Shown: positions 43,604 through 54,222, counted from the stretch's first letter. The stretch is 64,000 nucleotides of DNA from Streptomyces sp. HUAS ZL42 (GCF_040782645.1 NZ_CP160403.1:1736001-1800000); one strand, 5' to 3'. The notes: generated by a model from the sequence alone, not told the origin. Numbers and translations: made by a program.

Positions 43604-45558
43604 TCCTGTTTCTCCTTGGACAGCTCTTCCTCGGCGACCCGGTCCGCCTCCTCGACGACCCGGTCCGCCTCCTTGACGGCCTCGTCCGCCTCCTTGACGG
43701 CCAGACTCGCGCCGATCCGGCCGGCGATCTCGACGGGCGTGAGGCCGATGTCGGCCAGCACCTCGCCCCGTTTGGCGTGCGCCAGGAACTGCTCGGGGAT
43801 GCCGAACCGCCGTACGGGCACGTCGACGTCCGCGTCGCCGAGCGCCAGCGCCACGGCGGCGCCCACCCCGGACGCGCGGCTGTTGTCCTCGACGACGGCC
43901 ACCAACCGGTGCTCGGCGGCGAGGCCGGGGAGGGCCGGGTCGACCGGCTTCACCCAGCGGGGGTCGACGACCGTGCAGGTGATGCCGCGGGCCTCGAGCA
44001 GCTCGGCGGCCTGCAGGCACACCGGAGCCATCACGCCGACGGCCACCAGGAGCACCTCCGGCCGCTCCGCGCGATGCAGCACGTCCATGCCGCCCGCGTG
44101 ATCCACCGCCGGAATCTCCGGACCCACCGACTCCTTGGGGAACCGCACCAGGGTCGGCGCGTCGTCCACGGCGACGGCCTCCCGCAGCTGGGCACGCAAC
44201 TGGTCGGCGTCGCGCGGCGCGGCGATCCTCAGGCCCGGCACGACCTGCAGGACGGACATGTCCCACATGCCGTTGTGCGAGGGCCCGTCGACGCCCGTCA
44301 CCCCGGCCCGGTCCAGGACGAACGTCACCCCACAGCGGTGCAGCGCCACGTCCATCAGCAGCTGGTCGAAGGCCCGGTTGAGGAAGGTGGCGTAGACGGC
44401 GACCACGGGGTGGAGTCCCCCGGTCGCGAGCCCGGCCGCGCTCACCGCCGCGTGCTGCTCCGCGATGCCGACGTCCCACACCCGGTCCGGGAACCGCTCG
44501 GCGAACCTGCCGAGGCCCACCGGGTGCAGCATGGCCGCCGTGATCGCCACGACGTCGTCGCGCTCCTCGCCGATCCGCACGATCTCGTCGCCGAACACCG
44601 AGGTCCAGGACGGCCCGTTGGAGGGCGCGAGCGGCTCGCAGGTCAGCGGGTCCATCACCCCGACTGTGTGGAAGTGGTCCTCCTCGTGCGCGAGGGCGGG
44701 TTCGTAGCCGCGTCCCTTCTCCGTGAGGCAGTGGATCAGCACGGGCCCGTGGAAGCGCTTCGCCCGCCGCAGCGCCGACTCGACCGCCTTGATGTCGTGC
44801 CCGTCGATCGGGCCTACGTACTTCAGCCCCAGGTCCTCGAACATGCCCTGCGGGGCGAAGGCGTCCTTGAAGCCCTTCTTCGCGCCGTGCAGCGACTCGT
44901 AGATGGTCTTGCCGACGAGGGGCGTCCGCTGCAGGACGTCCTTGCCCCAGGCCAGGACCCTCTCGTAGCTGTCGGTCGTGCGCAGGGTGGCCAGGTGGTT
45001 GGCCAGGCCGCCTATGGTCGGGGCGTACGACCGTTCGTTGTCGTTGACGACGATGATCAGCGGCCGGTCCTTGGCGGCCGCGATGTTGTTCAGCGCTTCC
45101 CAGGCCATGCCGCCGGTGAGCGCCCCGTCGCCGATGACCGCGACGACGTGTCCCCTCTCCCCCTGCACCTGGCGGGCCTTGGCGAGCCCGTCGGCCCAGC
45201 CGAGTGCGGTGGAGGCGTGGCTGTTCTCGATGACGTCGTGCTCGGACTCCTCGCGGGAGGGATAGCCGGACAGGCCGCCCTTGCCGCGCAGCTTGGAAAA
45301 GTCCTGACGCCCCGTCAGGATCTTGTGTACGTAGCTCTGGTGGCCGGTGTCCCACAGGATGCGGTCGACCGGTGACTCGAAGACCCGGTGGAGCGCGATG
45401 GAGAGTTCCACCACCCCCAGATTGGGCCCGAGGTGGCCGCCGGTCCTGGCGACCGCGTGCACCAGGAACTCCCTTATCTCTTCGGACAGTTCACCGAGTT
45501 CCGCCTCGGACAGCGCCTTCAGGTCGCGTGGTCCCCGGATGCTCTCCAGAATCGTCAC
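43600..45558 (-). CDS. dxs: 1-deoxy-D-xylulose-5-phosphate synthase
   Basis: First enzyme of the MEP pathway: condenses pyruvate and glyceraldehyde-3-phosphate with ThDP. The 652 residues show the full transketolase layout, with [13 protein letters not shown], the ThDP motif [16 protein letters not shown], and [13 protein letters not shown]. The C-terminal 30 residues are a Glu/Val/Lys-rich coiled tail. Located in the hopanoid operon between ispG and hpnO; probably a second copy used to raise isoprenoid flux, since other paralogues are expected elsewhere on the chromosome. Confidence 0.94.
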   Translation of the reverse strand: MTILESIRGPRDLKALSEAELGELSEEIREFLVHAVARTGGHLGPNLGVVELSIALHRVFESPVDRILWDTGHQSYVHKILTGRQDFSKLRGKGGLSGYPSREESEHDVIENSHASTALGWADGLAKARQVQGERGHVVAVIGDGALTGGMAWEALNNIAAAKDRPLIIVVNDNERSYAPTIGGLANHLATLRTTDSYERVLAWGKDVLQRTPLVGKTIYESLHGAKKGFKDAFAPQGMFEDLGLKYVGPIDGHDIKAVESALRRAKRFHGPVLIHCLTEKGRGYEPALAHEEDHFHTVGVMDPLTCEPLAPSNGPSWTSVFGDEIVRIGEERDDVVAITAAMLHPVGLGRFAERFPDRVWDVGIAEQHAAVSAAGLATGGLHPVVAVYATFLNRAFDQLLMDVALHRCGVTFVLDRAGVTGVDGPSHNGMWDMSVLQVVPGLRIAAPRDADQLRAQLREAVAVDDAPTLVRFPKESVGPEIPAVDHAGGMDVLHRAERPEVLLVAVGVMAPVCLQAAELLEARGITCTVVDPRWVKPVDPALPGLAAEHRLVAVVEDNSRASGVGAAVALALGDADVDVPVRRFGIPEQFLAHAKRGEVLADIGLTPVEIAGRIGASLAVKEADEAVKEADRVVEEADRVAEEELSKEKQE

Positions 45559-45586
45559 GCTCGGGCCCCCTCTCGGACCGTGCTGT

Positions 45587-46744
45587 TCAACTCACGGTGA
45601 CGGCCGGCTCCCCCGCCGCGACGCCGTCCTTCTCCATCTGCTCGGCGATCTTCATCGCCTCCTCGATGAGGGTCTCCACGATCTTCGACTCGGGCACGGT
45701 CTTGATGACCTGGCCCCTGACGAAGATCTGACCCTTGCCGTTGCCGGAGGCGACTCCCAGGTCCGCCTCCCGCGCCTCACCGGGGCCGTTGACCACACAC
45801 CCCATGACCGCGACGCGCAACGGGACTTCCATGCCGTCCAGACCGGCCGTGACCTCGTCGGCCAGTTTGTAGACGTCCACCTGGGCGCGCCCGCAGGAGG
45901 GGCACGAGACGATCTCCAGGCGCCGCTGCCTCAGGCCCAGGGACTCCAGGATCTGGATGCCGACCTTGACCTCCTCGGCGGGCGGGGCGCTCAGCGACAC
46001 CCGGATGGTGTCCCCGATCCCCCGCGACAGCAGTGCCCCGAAGGCGACGGCCGACTTGATGGTCCCCTGGAAGGCGGGGCCCGCCTCCGTGACACCCAGG
46101 TGCAGCGGATAGTCGCACCGCTCCGCCAGCAGCCGGTAGGCGTTGACCATGACCACGGGGTCGTTGTGCTTCACCGAGATCTTGATGTCCCGGAAGTCGT
46201 GCTCCTCGAAGAGGGAGGCCTCCCACAGGGCGCTCTCCACCAGCGCTTCCGGGGTCGCCCTGCCGTATTTCTGCAGCAGCCGCCGGTCGAGCGAGCCCGC
46301 GTTGACGCCGATGCGGATCGGCGTGCCGTGGTCCTTGGCGGCCCGCGCGATCTCCTTGACCTTGTCGTCGAACTGCTTGATGTTGCCGGGATTGACGCGT
46401 ACCGCCGCACAGCCGGCCTCGATCGCGGCGAACACGTACTTCGGCTGGAAGTGGATGTCCGCGATCACCGGGATCTGCGACTTGCGCGCGATGGTCGCGA
46501 GGGCGTCGGCGTCGTCCTGCGTGGGGCAGGCGACGCGGACGATCTGGCAGCCGGACGCGGTGAGTTCCGCGATCTGCTGCAGGGTGGCGCCGACGTCCGA
46601 CGTACGGGTCGTCGTCATCGACTGCACCGACACCGGGGCCCCGCCCCCGACCGCCACCGGCCCGACGTGGATCTGCCGCGACACGCGCCGCTCGGCGATC
46701 GGCCGGACCGGTACCTCGGGGACGCCCAGGGACACGGCGGTCAT
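45587..46744 (-). CDS. ispG: (E)-4-hydroxy-3-methylbut-2-enyl-diphosphate synthase
   Basis: 4Fe-4S enzyme of the MEP pathway (385 aa), also called GcpE. It shows [16 protein letters not shown] near the N-terminus, VRVNPGNIK in the barrel, and the cluster cysteines in [12 protein letters not shown] and [11 protein letters not shown]. It is four bases downstream of hpnH and precedes dxs. As with dxs it sits in the hopanoid operon, so it is likely a dedicated paralogue. Confidence 0.94.
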   Translation of the reverse strand: MTAVSLGVPEVPVRPIAERRVSRQIHVGPVAVGGGAPVSVQSMTTTRTSDVGATLQQIAELTASGCQIVRVACPTQDDADALATIARKSQIPVIADIHFQPKYVFAAIEAGCAAVRVNPGNIKQFDDKVKEIARAAKDHGTPIRIGVNAGSLDRRLLQKYGRATPEALVESALWEASLFEEHDFRDIKISVKHNDPVVMVNAYRLLAERCDYPLHLGVTEAGPAFQGTIKSAVAFGALLSRGIGDTIRVSLSAPPAEEVKVGIQILESLGLRQRRLEIVSCPSCGRAQVDVYKLADEVTAGLDGMEVPLRVAVMGCVVNGPGEAREADLGVASGNGKGQIFVRGQVIKTVPESKIVETLIEEAMKIAEQMEKDGVAAGEPAVTVS

Positions 46745-46748
46745 GGCC

Positions 46749-47771
46749 TCACTCCCGGTTCCCGGAGACCGTCTCGCGCATGGCGCGCAGGGACTCCTTC
46801 AGGGACCCCATGGTGGCGAGGACGGCGGTCGGCTCGTAGCCGCAGTGCGCCATGCAGTTGGCGCAGCGCGGGTCCTTGCCGCGGCCGTACTTGTCCCAGT
46901 CGGTCTCCTCGATCAGCTCGCGGTACGTCGGCACGTACCCGTCGCTCATCAGGTAGCAGGGGCGCTGCCAGCCGAAGAGCGAGTAGTTCGGGATCGCCCA
47001 CGCGGTGCACGGGAAGTCCACCTTGCCCTCGAGGAAGTCGAGGAAGAGCGGGGAGTGGTTGAGCCGCCAGCGGCTGCGGTTGCCGCCCGCGAAGGCCTTC
47101 CGGAACAACTCGCGGGTCTGCTCCACGCCCAGGAAGTGCTCCTGGTCGGGTGCCTTCTCGTAGGCGTAGGCGGGCGAGATCATCATCTCGTCGACCTTGA
47201 GGTCGTCGTTGAGGAAGTTGAGCACCTCGATGACGGTCTGCGGGGTGTCGGTGTTGAAGAAGGTCGAGTTCGTGGTCACCCGGAAGCCGCGCCGCTGGGC
47301 CTCCTTGATCGCCTCCACGGCCTCGTCGAACACACCCTCCTTCGCCACGGACTCGTCGTGCCGCTCGCGCAGGCCGTCGATGTGCACGGCGAAGGCGAAG
47401 TAGGGAGAGGGCTTGAACTTGTCCATCTTCTTGCGCAGCAGCAGCGCGTTGGTGCAGAGGAAGACGTACTTCCGCTTCGCCACCAGCTGACGCACGATCT
47501 CGTCGATCTGGGGATGCATCAGGGGTTCGCCGCCCGCGATGGACACCATGGGCGCCCCGGACTCGAGCACGGCCCCCACGGCCTGCGCGACCGGCATGCG
47601 CTGTTTGAGCACCCCGGCGGGGTGCTGGATCTTGCCGCAGCCCTCGCACTTCAGATTGCAGGCGAAGAGCGGTTCAAGCTCGACGATGAGCGGAAACTTG
47701 TCCCGCCTGCGGATTTTCTGTTCGGCCAAGTATGTAGCGACCTTGATGGACTGGCGCAGCGGCATGGCCAT
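46749..47771 (-). CDS. hpnH: Hopanoid radical SAM protein HpnH (adenosylhopane synthase)
   Basis: Radical SAM enzyme that adds 5'-deoxyadenosine to diploptene to form adenosylhopane. The [4Fe-4S] motif is C38-x3-C42-x2-C45 in [12 protein letters not shown], and the SAM-binding glycine stretch is [13 protein letters not shown]-terminal cysteine-rich section ([15 protein letters not shown]) follows. ATG 47771 is chosen because of AGGAGG eight bases upstream; an extension to 47810 is not supported. The 340-aa length is normal. Confidence 0.94.
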   Translation of the reverse strand: MAMPLRQSIKVATYLAEQKIRRRDKFPLIVELEPLFACNLKCEGCGKIQHPAGVLKQRMPVAQAVGAVLESGAPMVSIAGGEPLMHPQIDEIVRQLVAKRKYVFLCTNALLLRKKMDKFKPSPYFAFAVHIDGLRERHDESVAKEGVFDEAVEAIKEAQRRGFRVTTNSTFFNTDTPQTVIEVLNFLNDDLKVDEMMISPAYAYEKAPDQEHFLGVEQTRELFRKAFAGGNRSRWRLNHSPLFLDFLEGKVDFPCTAWAIPNYSLFGWQRPCYLMSDGYVPTYRELIEETDWDKYGRGKDPRCANCMAHCGYEPTAVLATMGSLKESLRAMRETVSGNRE

Positions 47772-47776
47772 CTGGC

Positions 47777-48418
47777 TCACCTCCTGGGGAGCAGCACATT
47801 GCGGTGCCATTCGAAGAAAGTCGGTAGGACGGAACGAAGGACGCGGAAAGCCGATATTCCACCGCGTACCGTGCCGATCCGGACGAGTTCATGTTCAGGA
47901 GCGTCCACCACCACCCGTACAGCCGCAACCGGGCGCTCGCCTGCGCGTACGGCGTTCAGGAGCGTGGCCGCCGACTCCATGTCGACGGCGATCGCGCCGG
48001 TCGCGCGCAGATGGGACCGTTCCGGTCCGCGCACGACGTGGTCGGAGCCCACGAGGGGCCCGGTGTGGACCGTGCGCCCGGGCAGGGTGCGCACGAGCTC
48101 CTTGACGAGCAGTTCGGTTCCGACGCAGGAGACGGCCCCGCGGGGGTCCCGGGTCTCCTCGGCGACGACCAGGTCGCCTGGGTGCATGCCCGGGGCGAGC
48201 CCCGCGCAGAAGCCCGTGGCCAGTACCGCCGCCCCGCTCAGCACGGGGTCGGCCAGGACGCGGGTGACGGAGCGCTCGGCCGCCCGGGGCCCCATGCCGG
48301 TCCGCAGGACGGTGACCGGCCCGCCGGCAGCGCTGCGGTCGCCCATGCGCAGGGCGAGGTGCTCGATGCCGAGCGCGCAGGCGATCAGCAGCGGGGCCGG
48401 GGCGGGCCTGCCGGTCAT
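47777..48418 (-). CDS. hpnG: HpnG-like nucleoside phosphorylase (adenosylhopane phosphorylase)
   Basis: Purine-nucleoside-phosphorylase-fold protein of 213 aa. HpnG releases adenine from adenosylhopane to give a ribosylhopane. Visible are ATGFCAGLAPGMHPGDLVVAEE (core ATGFCAGLAPGMHPGDLVV) and AVDMESAATLL, the ribose/phosphate-binding signature. ATG 48418 overlaps the shc stop as ATGA and the 3' end is five bases from hpnH. The gene order fits the biochemical order. Confidence 0.9.
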   Translation of the reverse strand: MTGRPAPAPLLIACALGIEHLALRMGDRSAAGGPVTVLRTGMGPRAAERSVTRVLADPVLSGAAVLATGFCAGLAPGMHPGDLVVAEETRDPRGAVSCVGTELLVKELVRTLPGRTVHTGPLVGSDHVVRGPERSHLRATGAIAVDMESAATLLNAVRAGERPVAAVRVVVDAPEHELVRIGTVRGGISAFRVLRSVLPTFFEWHRNVLLPRR

Positions 48419-50409
48419 CAGGCCCCCTCGACCTCGGCGAAGGGCTCTCCGTGCACGTACCTGCCGAGCGCGGTGAGCGGGAAGACCTGCCGGTAGAGGT
48501 GGTAGTTGATGGAGAAGTCCCAGGGGAAGCCCGTACCGGTGAAGTACGGCTCGTCCCACGAGCCGTCCTCCCGCTGGGTGGCCGCCAGCCACTCGATGCC
48601 GCGTTCGACCGCCTTGGAGTCCTTCTCCCCGGCGGCCAGCAGAGCCATCAGCGCCCACGCGGTCTGCGAGGCGGTGGAGGTTCCGCGCCCGCTCCACTCC
48701 TTGACGTACTTGTAGGAGCGCAGGTCCTCGCCCCACCCGCCGTCGTCGTTCTGCACCGACTCCAGCCAGTCGACGGCCCGCCGGATCGCCGGATGCGAGC
48801 CGGGAATCCCGGCCGCGACCAGCGCGGGTACGACAGACCCGGTACCGTAGACGTAGTTGACGCCCCAGCGCCCGAACCACGAGCCGTCCGGTTCCTGCTC
48901 GGCCAGCAGCCACTCGATGCCGCGCCGGGTGCGCGGGTCGTGGGCCAGGCCCTCCACCGCGAGCATCTCGACGACATGCGCGGTGACGTCGGCCGACGGC
49001 GGGTCGATGACCTCGCCGAAGTCGCAGAACGGCAGCCGGTTGGGGAACGGGCTGGTGTTGTCGACGTCGAAGGCGCCCCACGCGCCGTTCTTCGACTGCA
49101 TCCCGAGGTTCCAGCGCACCCCGCGCCCGATCGCCCGCCCCACCCGCTCCGGGTCGGGATGCCTGACGCGGCGCAGCGCGAGGATCACCTCGGCGGTGTC
49201 ATCGATGTCGGGATAGTTGTCGTTGTGGAACTCGAACGCCCAGCCGCCCGGCGGAAGCTGGGGTCGCTTCACGGCCCAGTCACCGGGCCGGTCGATCTCC
49301 TCGGCGAGCATCCAGTCGGCCGCCTTGACGAGCTGCGGGTGGTCGGCGGGCAGTCCGGCGTCGACGAGGGCGATGGTCGCCAGACAGGTGTCCCACACCG
49401 GCGACTGGCAGGCCTCGATCATCCGGGCGCCGTCCTCGCGCCACACGGCGTAACGATCCAGCGACTCCAGGCCGGCGCGCATCACGGGATGCTGGAGGTC
49501 GTAGCCGAGCAGGTGCAGGGCGATGACCGAGTACACGGCCGGGGGCTGGATGCCGCCCCAGCAGCCGTCGTTCTCCTGCCGCTCGACGATCCAGCGGGCG
49601 GCGGTGTTCATGGCGGCCCTGCGCAGTCTGCGCACCGCGACCGTGCGGTAGCCACGCACGACCTTGTCGAGCCGCTGGAAGAGACCCTCCCAACTGGCCG
49701 CCGGAGCAAGGGGCTTGGGCGGGTTGGGGTGGGCCGGGTCGGTGTGCAGCTCGTCGAGGGGGAACGGCGCCGGACGCACCGGACGCTTCGCCGAGACGAC
49801 GGTGAGCGGCACTATGGTCTGCCGCGCCCAGCACCCGAAGTTGTAGATGTTGAGCGGGAACCACCGGGGGAAGTAGATGAGCTCCGGCGGGAGTTCGGGC
49901 AGGTCCTCCCACTTCCACCAGCCGAACAGCGCCAGCCAGATCCGGGTGAAGACGCGGGAGGCGGCGATGCCGCCCTGCTCACGGATCCAGGCGGCGGCCT
50001 TCGCCATGTGGGGCTCGTCCGGCGCGTCTCCGGCCAGCCGCAGGGCGACGTACGCCTCCACGGTGGTGGAGAGCTCGCCCGGTCCGCCGTAGAAGGTGGC
50101 CCAGGTGCCGTCCTCACGCTGCTCACCGCGGATGAAGAGCCCTGCGGCGCGGGTCGTCGCCTCGTCGCGGATGCCCAGGAACTGGCGGAGCAGCAGGTCC
50201 TCGGCGTCCATCGTGACGTTCGTCTCGAGGTCGCCCTTCCACCAGCCCTGGGCGTCCTGCCGGGAGAGCAGGAAGTCGGTGGCGCGGCGCACCGCGCGTG
50301 CGGCGGCTTCTTGTACCCCGGCCGCCACGGAAGTGTCGGTGTCGTTTTCGCTGGCCGCGGCAGCGCGGGGCGGCAGGGCCCCGGTGCTTCCGTCGGTCGT
50401 CGCTGTCAT
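48418..50409 (-). CDS. shc: Squalene-hopene cyclase
   Basis: Membrane-associated cyclase (663 aa) turning squalene into hopene and hopanol in one protonation-driven cascade. The catalytic acid motif DxDD is D401-I-D-D404 in YPDIDDTAEV. Several QW repeats (such as QDAQGWWKGD, QREDGTWATFYGG, QENDGCWGG, QEPDGSWFGRWG, QREDGSWDEPY) stabilise the alpha-barrels. ATG 50409 with a purine-rich GAAGGGGAAG is used; a frame extension to 50487 exists. Central gene of the hopanoid operon. Confidence 0.95.
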   Translation of the reverse strand: MTATTDGSTGALPPRAAAASENDTDTSVAAGVQEAAARAVRRATDFLLSRQDAQGWWKGDLETNVTMDAEDLLLRQFLGIRDEATTRAAGLFIRGEQREDGTWATFYGGPGELSTTVEAYVALRLAGDAPDEPHMAKAAAWIREQGGIAASRVFTRIWLALFGWWKWEDLPELPPELIYFPRWFPLNIYNFGCWARQTIVPLTVVSAKRPVRPAPFPLDELHTDPAHPNPPKPLAPAASWEGLFQRLDKVVRGYRTVAVRRLRRAAMNTAARWIVERQENDGCWGGIQPPAVYSVIALHLLGYDLQHPVMRAGLESLDRYAVWREDGARMIEACQSPVWDTCLATIALVDAGLPADHPQLVKAADWMLAEEIDRPGDWAVKRPQLPPGGWAFEFHNDNYPDIDDTAEVILALRRVRHPDPERVGRAIGRGVRWNLGMQSKNGAWGAFDVDNTSPFPNRLPFCDFGEVIDPPSADVTAHVVEMLAVEGLAHDPRTRRGIEWLLAEQEPDGSWFGRWGVNYVYGTGSVVPALVAAGIPGSHPAIRRAVDWLESVQNDDGGWGEDLRSYKYVKEWSGRGTSTASQTAWALMALLAAGEKDSKAVERGIEWLAATQREDGSWDEPYFTGTGFPWDFSINYHLYRQVFPLTALGRYVHGEPFAEVEGA

Positions 50410-50526
50410 GGCTTCCCCTTCGTGCAGTCGTGCTGAGTCGTGCTGCTGTGGGTCCGCCGTCGGCCGGTGCGTCTCTTCCCGCGACACCGGCCGGCGACTA
50501 CGCGAGGGCTGTTCGACCGATAATGA

Positions 50527-51666
50527 TCATCTCTTTCGTACGACGACGAAGTCGGCGAGCGCCGTGAACCGCGACCTCACCCGGTCGGGCATGTCGACGG
50601 CGTCGAGGGCCGAGATGGCGACGGTGTGCTGACGGCGTGCCTCCTCGGCGGTCCACTCACGACCGCCGGCCTCCTCGATGAGGGCCGCGCGGGCCGCGAA
50701 CTCCTCCTCGGAGAAGTTCTCGAAGTCGCTGCTCTTGGCGTCGGCGGCGAGCATCTCGCCGAGCCGCTCGGATGCGGCGCCGCCGGCCGCGAGCGCGGCC
50801 ACGACCGGCAGGGACTTCTTGCGCTGGCGCAGGTCGCTCCAGGTCTGCTTGCCGGTGGCCTCCGGGTCGCCCCAGATGCCGAGGAGGTCGTCGACGGCCT
50901 GGAACGCCAGGCCGAGGTGGTAGCCGTACTTCTCCAGGGTGTCGGCGGTGCGGTCGTCCGCGCCGCCGAGCACGGCGCCGATGGAGCTGGCGCAGGCCAG
51001 CAGGGCGCCGGTCTTGTTGCCCTCCATCTCCAGGCACTCCTCGACGCTGACGCGGTCGCGGTGTTCGTAGGAGATGTCCTGCGCCTGACCGTCGATCAGC
51101 GCGCGGGTGGCGGTGGTCAGCCGGCGCGTCGCCCGGCCGGCCTCGACCGTGCCGAGCTCGAGGAGGACCTCGTTGGCGAGGGCGAACAGGGCGTCGCCGA
51201 CGAGGATGGCCTGGGCCGGGCCGTGCACCTTCCAGACGGTGTCGCGGTGGCGGCGCTGCTCGTCGCCGTCCATCAGGTCGTCGTGCAGGAGCGAGAAGTT
51301 GTGGACCAGTTCGACGGCGACCGCGCCGGGTACGCCCACCTCGGGCGCGGCCCCGGTGACCTCGGCGGAGAGCACGGCCAGGGCGGGACGTACGGCCTTG
51401 CCGCCGTCACCGGCCGTGGGGTTTCCCTGGGCGTCGATCCAGCCGAAGTGGTAGGCGGCGACCGTGTCCATGGGGGGCGCCAGGCGGTCGACGGCCGCCC
51501 GCAGCACCGGCGTGGCCAGGGTCCGGCCGCGCTCCAGGAGCGCGGTCACGTCCACCGCGGTCTCTCGAGCGGCCGTCGAGGCCGGGGGCACAGTGGGCAC
51601 AGTTTCTCCTCTTGTTGCGGTACCGGAGGGGGTGCGGGGGTGTGCCGAGCCGTGCTGATCGAGCAT
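50527..51666 (-). CDS. Polyprenyl diphosphate synthase of the hopanoid operon
   Basis: Trans-isoprenyl diphosphate synthase, 379 aa. Its first aspartate-rich motif DDLMD is at 129-133 and the second in AFQAVDDLLGIWGD. In this cluster it most likely makes farnesyl diphosphate for HpnC/HpnD. The N-terminal 35 residues are variable. ATG 51666 overlaps the hpnE stop by one base (TGATG arrangement). The product chain length cannot be fixed by eye: residues before the first motif (NFSLLH) would allow C15-C20. Confidence 0.9.
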   Translation of the reverse strand: MLDQHGSAHPRTPSGTATRGETVPTVPPASTAARETAVDVTALLERGRTLATPVLRAAVDRLAPPMDTVAAYHFGWIDAQGNPTAGDGGKAVRPALAVLSAEVTGAAPEVGVPGAVAVELVHNFSLLHDDLMDGDEQRRHRDTVWKVHGPAQAILVGDALFALANEVLLELGTVEAGRATRRLTTATRALIDGQAQDISYEHRDRVSVEECLEMEGNKTGALLACASSIGAVLGGADDRTADTLEKYGYHLGLAFQAVDDLLGIWGDPEATGKQTWSDLRQRKKSLPVVAALAAGGAASERLGEMLAADAKSSDFENFSEEEFAARAALIEEAGGREWTAEEARRQHTVAISALDAVDMPDRVRSRFTALADFVVVRKR

Positions 51667-53135
51667 CAGGCCGCCTCCTCGAACTCGAAGAGGTGACGGG
51701 GGCGGGGCCGGCCCAGGGCGCTCAGCGCGGCGTCCGCCGCGCTGACACCGCTGCGGACCGCACTCTCCATGGTCGCGGGCCACCCGGTGGCGGTCCACGC
51801 TCCGGCCAGGTACAGGCCGGGTGCCTTGGTGCGGGCGCCGGGCCTGAACCGTCCGACGCCGGGAGCGGGAGCGAACGTCGCCGTGCGCTCCCGGGTGACG
51901 AAGAAGTCCTTCACTTCGGCGCCGCGCGTGCCGGGCAGCAGCCGTTCGAGCTCGGGCAGGTAGCGCTCGCGCAGTGCGGCGACGGGCTCCTCGATCTCGT
52001 CGTGCGCCGCGGACTGCGAGAGTGCCAGGTACTGGCCCTCCCTCAGGCCGGACGCCTCGGTGCGGTCGAAGACCCACTGCACCGGGGAGCCGAGGGCGGC
52101 GAAGAAGGGCCGGGTCAGGACCGTGCGGTCGTAGACGACGTGAATGTTGAGGATCGGCGCGGTACCGATCCGCAGCAGTTCCCCGGGGGCGTCGAGGGCC
52201 CCGTCCGGCAGCAGGTCGTGCGCCTCGCGCTGCGGTACGGCGAGGACCACGGCGTCCGCCGCGAGCGTCTCGCCGGGAACCTGAACATTCCAACGCCCGT
52301 TTTCGTCAGTGGAGATGGAGGTGACGCGTGTACGGACTTCGGTACGGACGCCCGCGGAGCCGAGCGCCTTGCGGGCCAGCCGGTCGTGCAGTTCACCCAG
52401 CGGGACGCGCGCCCAGCCGATGTCGGCCGCGCCCGGGTCGGACAGCAGACCGGTCTTGAACACCATCGCGGCGAGCCCCAGGGAGGCGTCGCCCGCGACC
52501 GCGTTCAGGGTGGCGACCCCGACCAGGTCCCACAGGGCCTCGACGGCACGCGCCGACTGACCGTGCGCGGTCAGCCAGCTGCCGAAGTCCTGAGTGTCCA
52601 GGGTCGGATCGGCGAGGTCGAGACCCTTGAGCGCGAGCGCGGCACGCCCGACCCCGGCCCGCTCGGCGAGCGAGAGATGCGGATACGTCGCCAGGCTCCG
52701 CCCCAGGTGCAGGGGCACCGGCAGCGCGTCGCGCCGCAGTCTGCCGAGCCTCCGTCCCTCCGGTTTGGCGACGTCGAGGACGGGCACGTCGAGACGATTT
52801 TGCAGCGGTGCCAGCGCCGCGCCCCCGATCCGGTCGAGGAACCAGCGGTAGGCGGTGCAGCAGCGCAGGTACACGTGCTGTCCGTTGTCGACGGTCAGTT
52901 CGCCGCGCTGGAAGGAGAAGGCCAGGCCGCCCAGCCGGGGCCTGCCCTCGAGCAGGGTGACGCACACACCCGCGTCGGCGAGCGCGAGCGCGGCGGTGAT
53001 CCCGGCGAGCCCGCCGCCGATCACGACGGCGTCCCTCCCCCTTGCCGATTGGTTCGCCTCCGGGGCGCCAAAGGCCCCTTCGGCTGCGCCTGGCACGTCC
53101 GCGAGCGGCCCGTCGGACCGCATGCCGTCGGTCAT
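51666..53135 (-). CDS. hpnE: Hydroxysqualene dehydroxylase HpnE
   Basis: FAD-dependent amine-oxidase-fold enzyme (489 aa) that reduces hydroxysqualene to squalene in the HpnCDE route. The dinucleotide fold reads VVIGGGLAGITAALALADAG and is followed by LLEGRPRLGGLAFSF; the C-terminal FAD motif is GLYLAGAWTATGWPATMESAV. ATG 53135 is preceded by GGAGGG and overlaps the stop of a small upstream ORF. The extension to 53234 would overlap that ORF and lacks support. Confidence 0.93.
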   Translation of the reverse strand: MTDGMRSDGPLADVPGAAEGAFGAPEANQSARGRDAVVIGGGLAGITAALALADAGVCVTLLEGRPRLGGLAFSFQRGELTVDNGQHVYLRCCTAYRWFLDRIGGAALAPLQNRLDVPVLDVAKPEGRRLGRLRRDALPVPLHLGRSLATYPHLSLAERAGVGRAALALKGLDLADPTLDTQDFGSWLTAHGQSARAVEALWDLVGVATLNAVAGDASLGLAAMVFKTGLLSDPGAADIGWARVPLGELHDRLARKALGSAGVRTEVRTRVTSISTDENGRWNVQVPGETLAADAVVLAVPQREAHDLLPDGALDAPGELLRIGTAPILNIHVVYDRTVLTRPFFAALGSPVQWVFDRTEASGLREGQYLALSQSAAHDEIEEPVAALRERYLPELERLLPGTRGAEVKDFFVTRERTATFAPAPGVGRFRPGARTKAPGLYLAGAWTATGWPATMESAVRSGVSAADAALSALGRPRPRHLFEFEEAA

Positions 53136-53272
53136 CGTGCACCCTCCCCCTCGCGGCCGCCGTGGCGATGGAACGGTGCACGGCAGGCCGTTGCAGTCAG
53201 GGACGCCGTCTCCCACCGGAGGGTTGCGCGCCACTTTTCGCCGGTGGAGTCACCTTGGACCGGATTGTCCAT
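53132..53272 (-). CDS. 46-residue ORF coupled between hpnD and hpnE
   Basis: A small frame encodes about 46 residues (MDNPVQGDSTGEKWRATLRW at its start, ending GGREGEGAR). Its ATG shares a base with the hpnD stop (TGATG), and its own TGA overlaps the hpnE ATG (ATGA), which is the same coupling used by the rest of the operon and would be a striking coincidence otherwise. It has no membrane segment and is rich in Arg and Thr. I recall a small Streptomyces family (DUF6380) of this kind, but cannot confirm it. Function unknown. Confidence 0.62.
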   Translation of the reverse strand: MDNPVQGDSTGEKWRATLRWETASLTATACRAPFHRHGGREGEGAR

Positions 53273-54222
53273 CAGGCGCGCCTCCTGACGGTCTGCCGGG
53301 ACACATACAGGGCGTCCAGACCGGACAGGCCGCGCACCGCGACGTACGCCTTCTCCCGCCCGGGCAGCGACACGCGACCGCGCAGCACGGCCTCCGGGTC
53401 GTGCTCGATACGGTCGAGCAGGCGGCGGTAGATGCCGGCCATGGCGGCGACACAGGCACCGCTGCGCCGGTCGAGCAGGGGCAGCAGCCGGTAGCCCTCG
53501 GCGAAAAGGGTGCGGGCCCGTCGCACTTCGAAGTGCACGAGGCCCGCGAAGTCGGAACCCTCCGGTGGTACCGGCCCGCCGAACCCGGCCGAGCAGCCGA
53601 ACTTCGCGAGGTCGTCGGCGGGCAGATAGGTGCGTCCGCCCTGGGCGTCCTCGCGAACGTCCCTGAGGATGTTGGTGAGTTGCAGCGCGAGCCCCAGCGT
53701 GTCGGCGTACTCGGACGCGCGCTCGGCGCCGCGCGCTCCCGGTTCCGTACCGAACACGCCGAGCGAGAGCCGCCCGATGGCGCCCGCCACACACCGGCAG
53801 TAGACCTTCAGGTCGTCCCAGGTTTCGTAGGTCTCGCCGCGTACGTCCATCAGGACGCCGTCGATCAGTTCGTCCAGGCCGTCCAGCGGGATCGGGAAGG
53901 CCCGGGCGGCATGGGCGAGGGCGACCGCGACCGGGTCGATGTCGTCCTCGTCGACCTCGCCCCCACGGATCCGGGTGAGCAGCGCCCGGGTGTCCTCGAG
54001 TCTGGCGATCTTGACATCGTCGCTCAGCGACCCGTCACCGATGTCGTCGACGCGGCGCGAGAACGCGTACAGCGCCGACATCGCGCGGCGCTTGGGCGGG
54101 GGCAGCAGTCTGATGCCGTAGGCGAAGTTACGTGCCTGCTGTCCGGTGACGGCCTCGCAGTAGCTGTAGGCAGCGAGTACCGGTGCGGACGTGTGCGGTG
54201 GACGCTCCACGGTCCGGATCAC
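53272..54222 (-). CDS. hpnD: Presqualene diphosphate synthase HpnD
   Basis: Squalene/phytoene synthase-fold enzyme (316 aa) that joins two farnesyl diphosphates to presqualene diphosphate. The first aspartate motif is DDIGD (59-63), with YAFSRRVDD before it, and the second reads LTNILRDVREDAQGGRTYLP, here LTNILRDVREDA. GTG 54222 overlaps the hpnC stop as GTGA. Together with HpnC and HpnE it replaces a one-step squalene synthase. Confidence 0.93.
   Translation of the reverse strand: MIRTVERPPHTSAPVLAAYSYCEAVTGQQARNFAYGIRLLPPPKRRAMSALYAFSRRVDDIGDGSLSDDVKIARLEDTRALLTRIRGGEVDEDDIDPVAVALAHAARAFPIPLDGLDELIDGVLMDVRGETYETWDDLKVYCRCVAGAIGRLSLGVFGTEPGARGAERASEYADTLGLALQLTNILRDVREDAQGGRTYLPADDLAKFGCSAGFGGPVPPEGSDFAGLVHFEVRRARTLFAEGYRLLPLLDRRSGACVAAMAGIYRRLLDRIEHDPEAVLRGRVSLPGREKAYVAVRGLSGLDALYVSRQTVRRRA

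Noticed and set aside
42107-44101. Long plus-strand frame opposite hpnO and dxs
   Set aside because: Antisense shadow of strongly conserved enzymes; no domain and no ribosome site.
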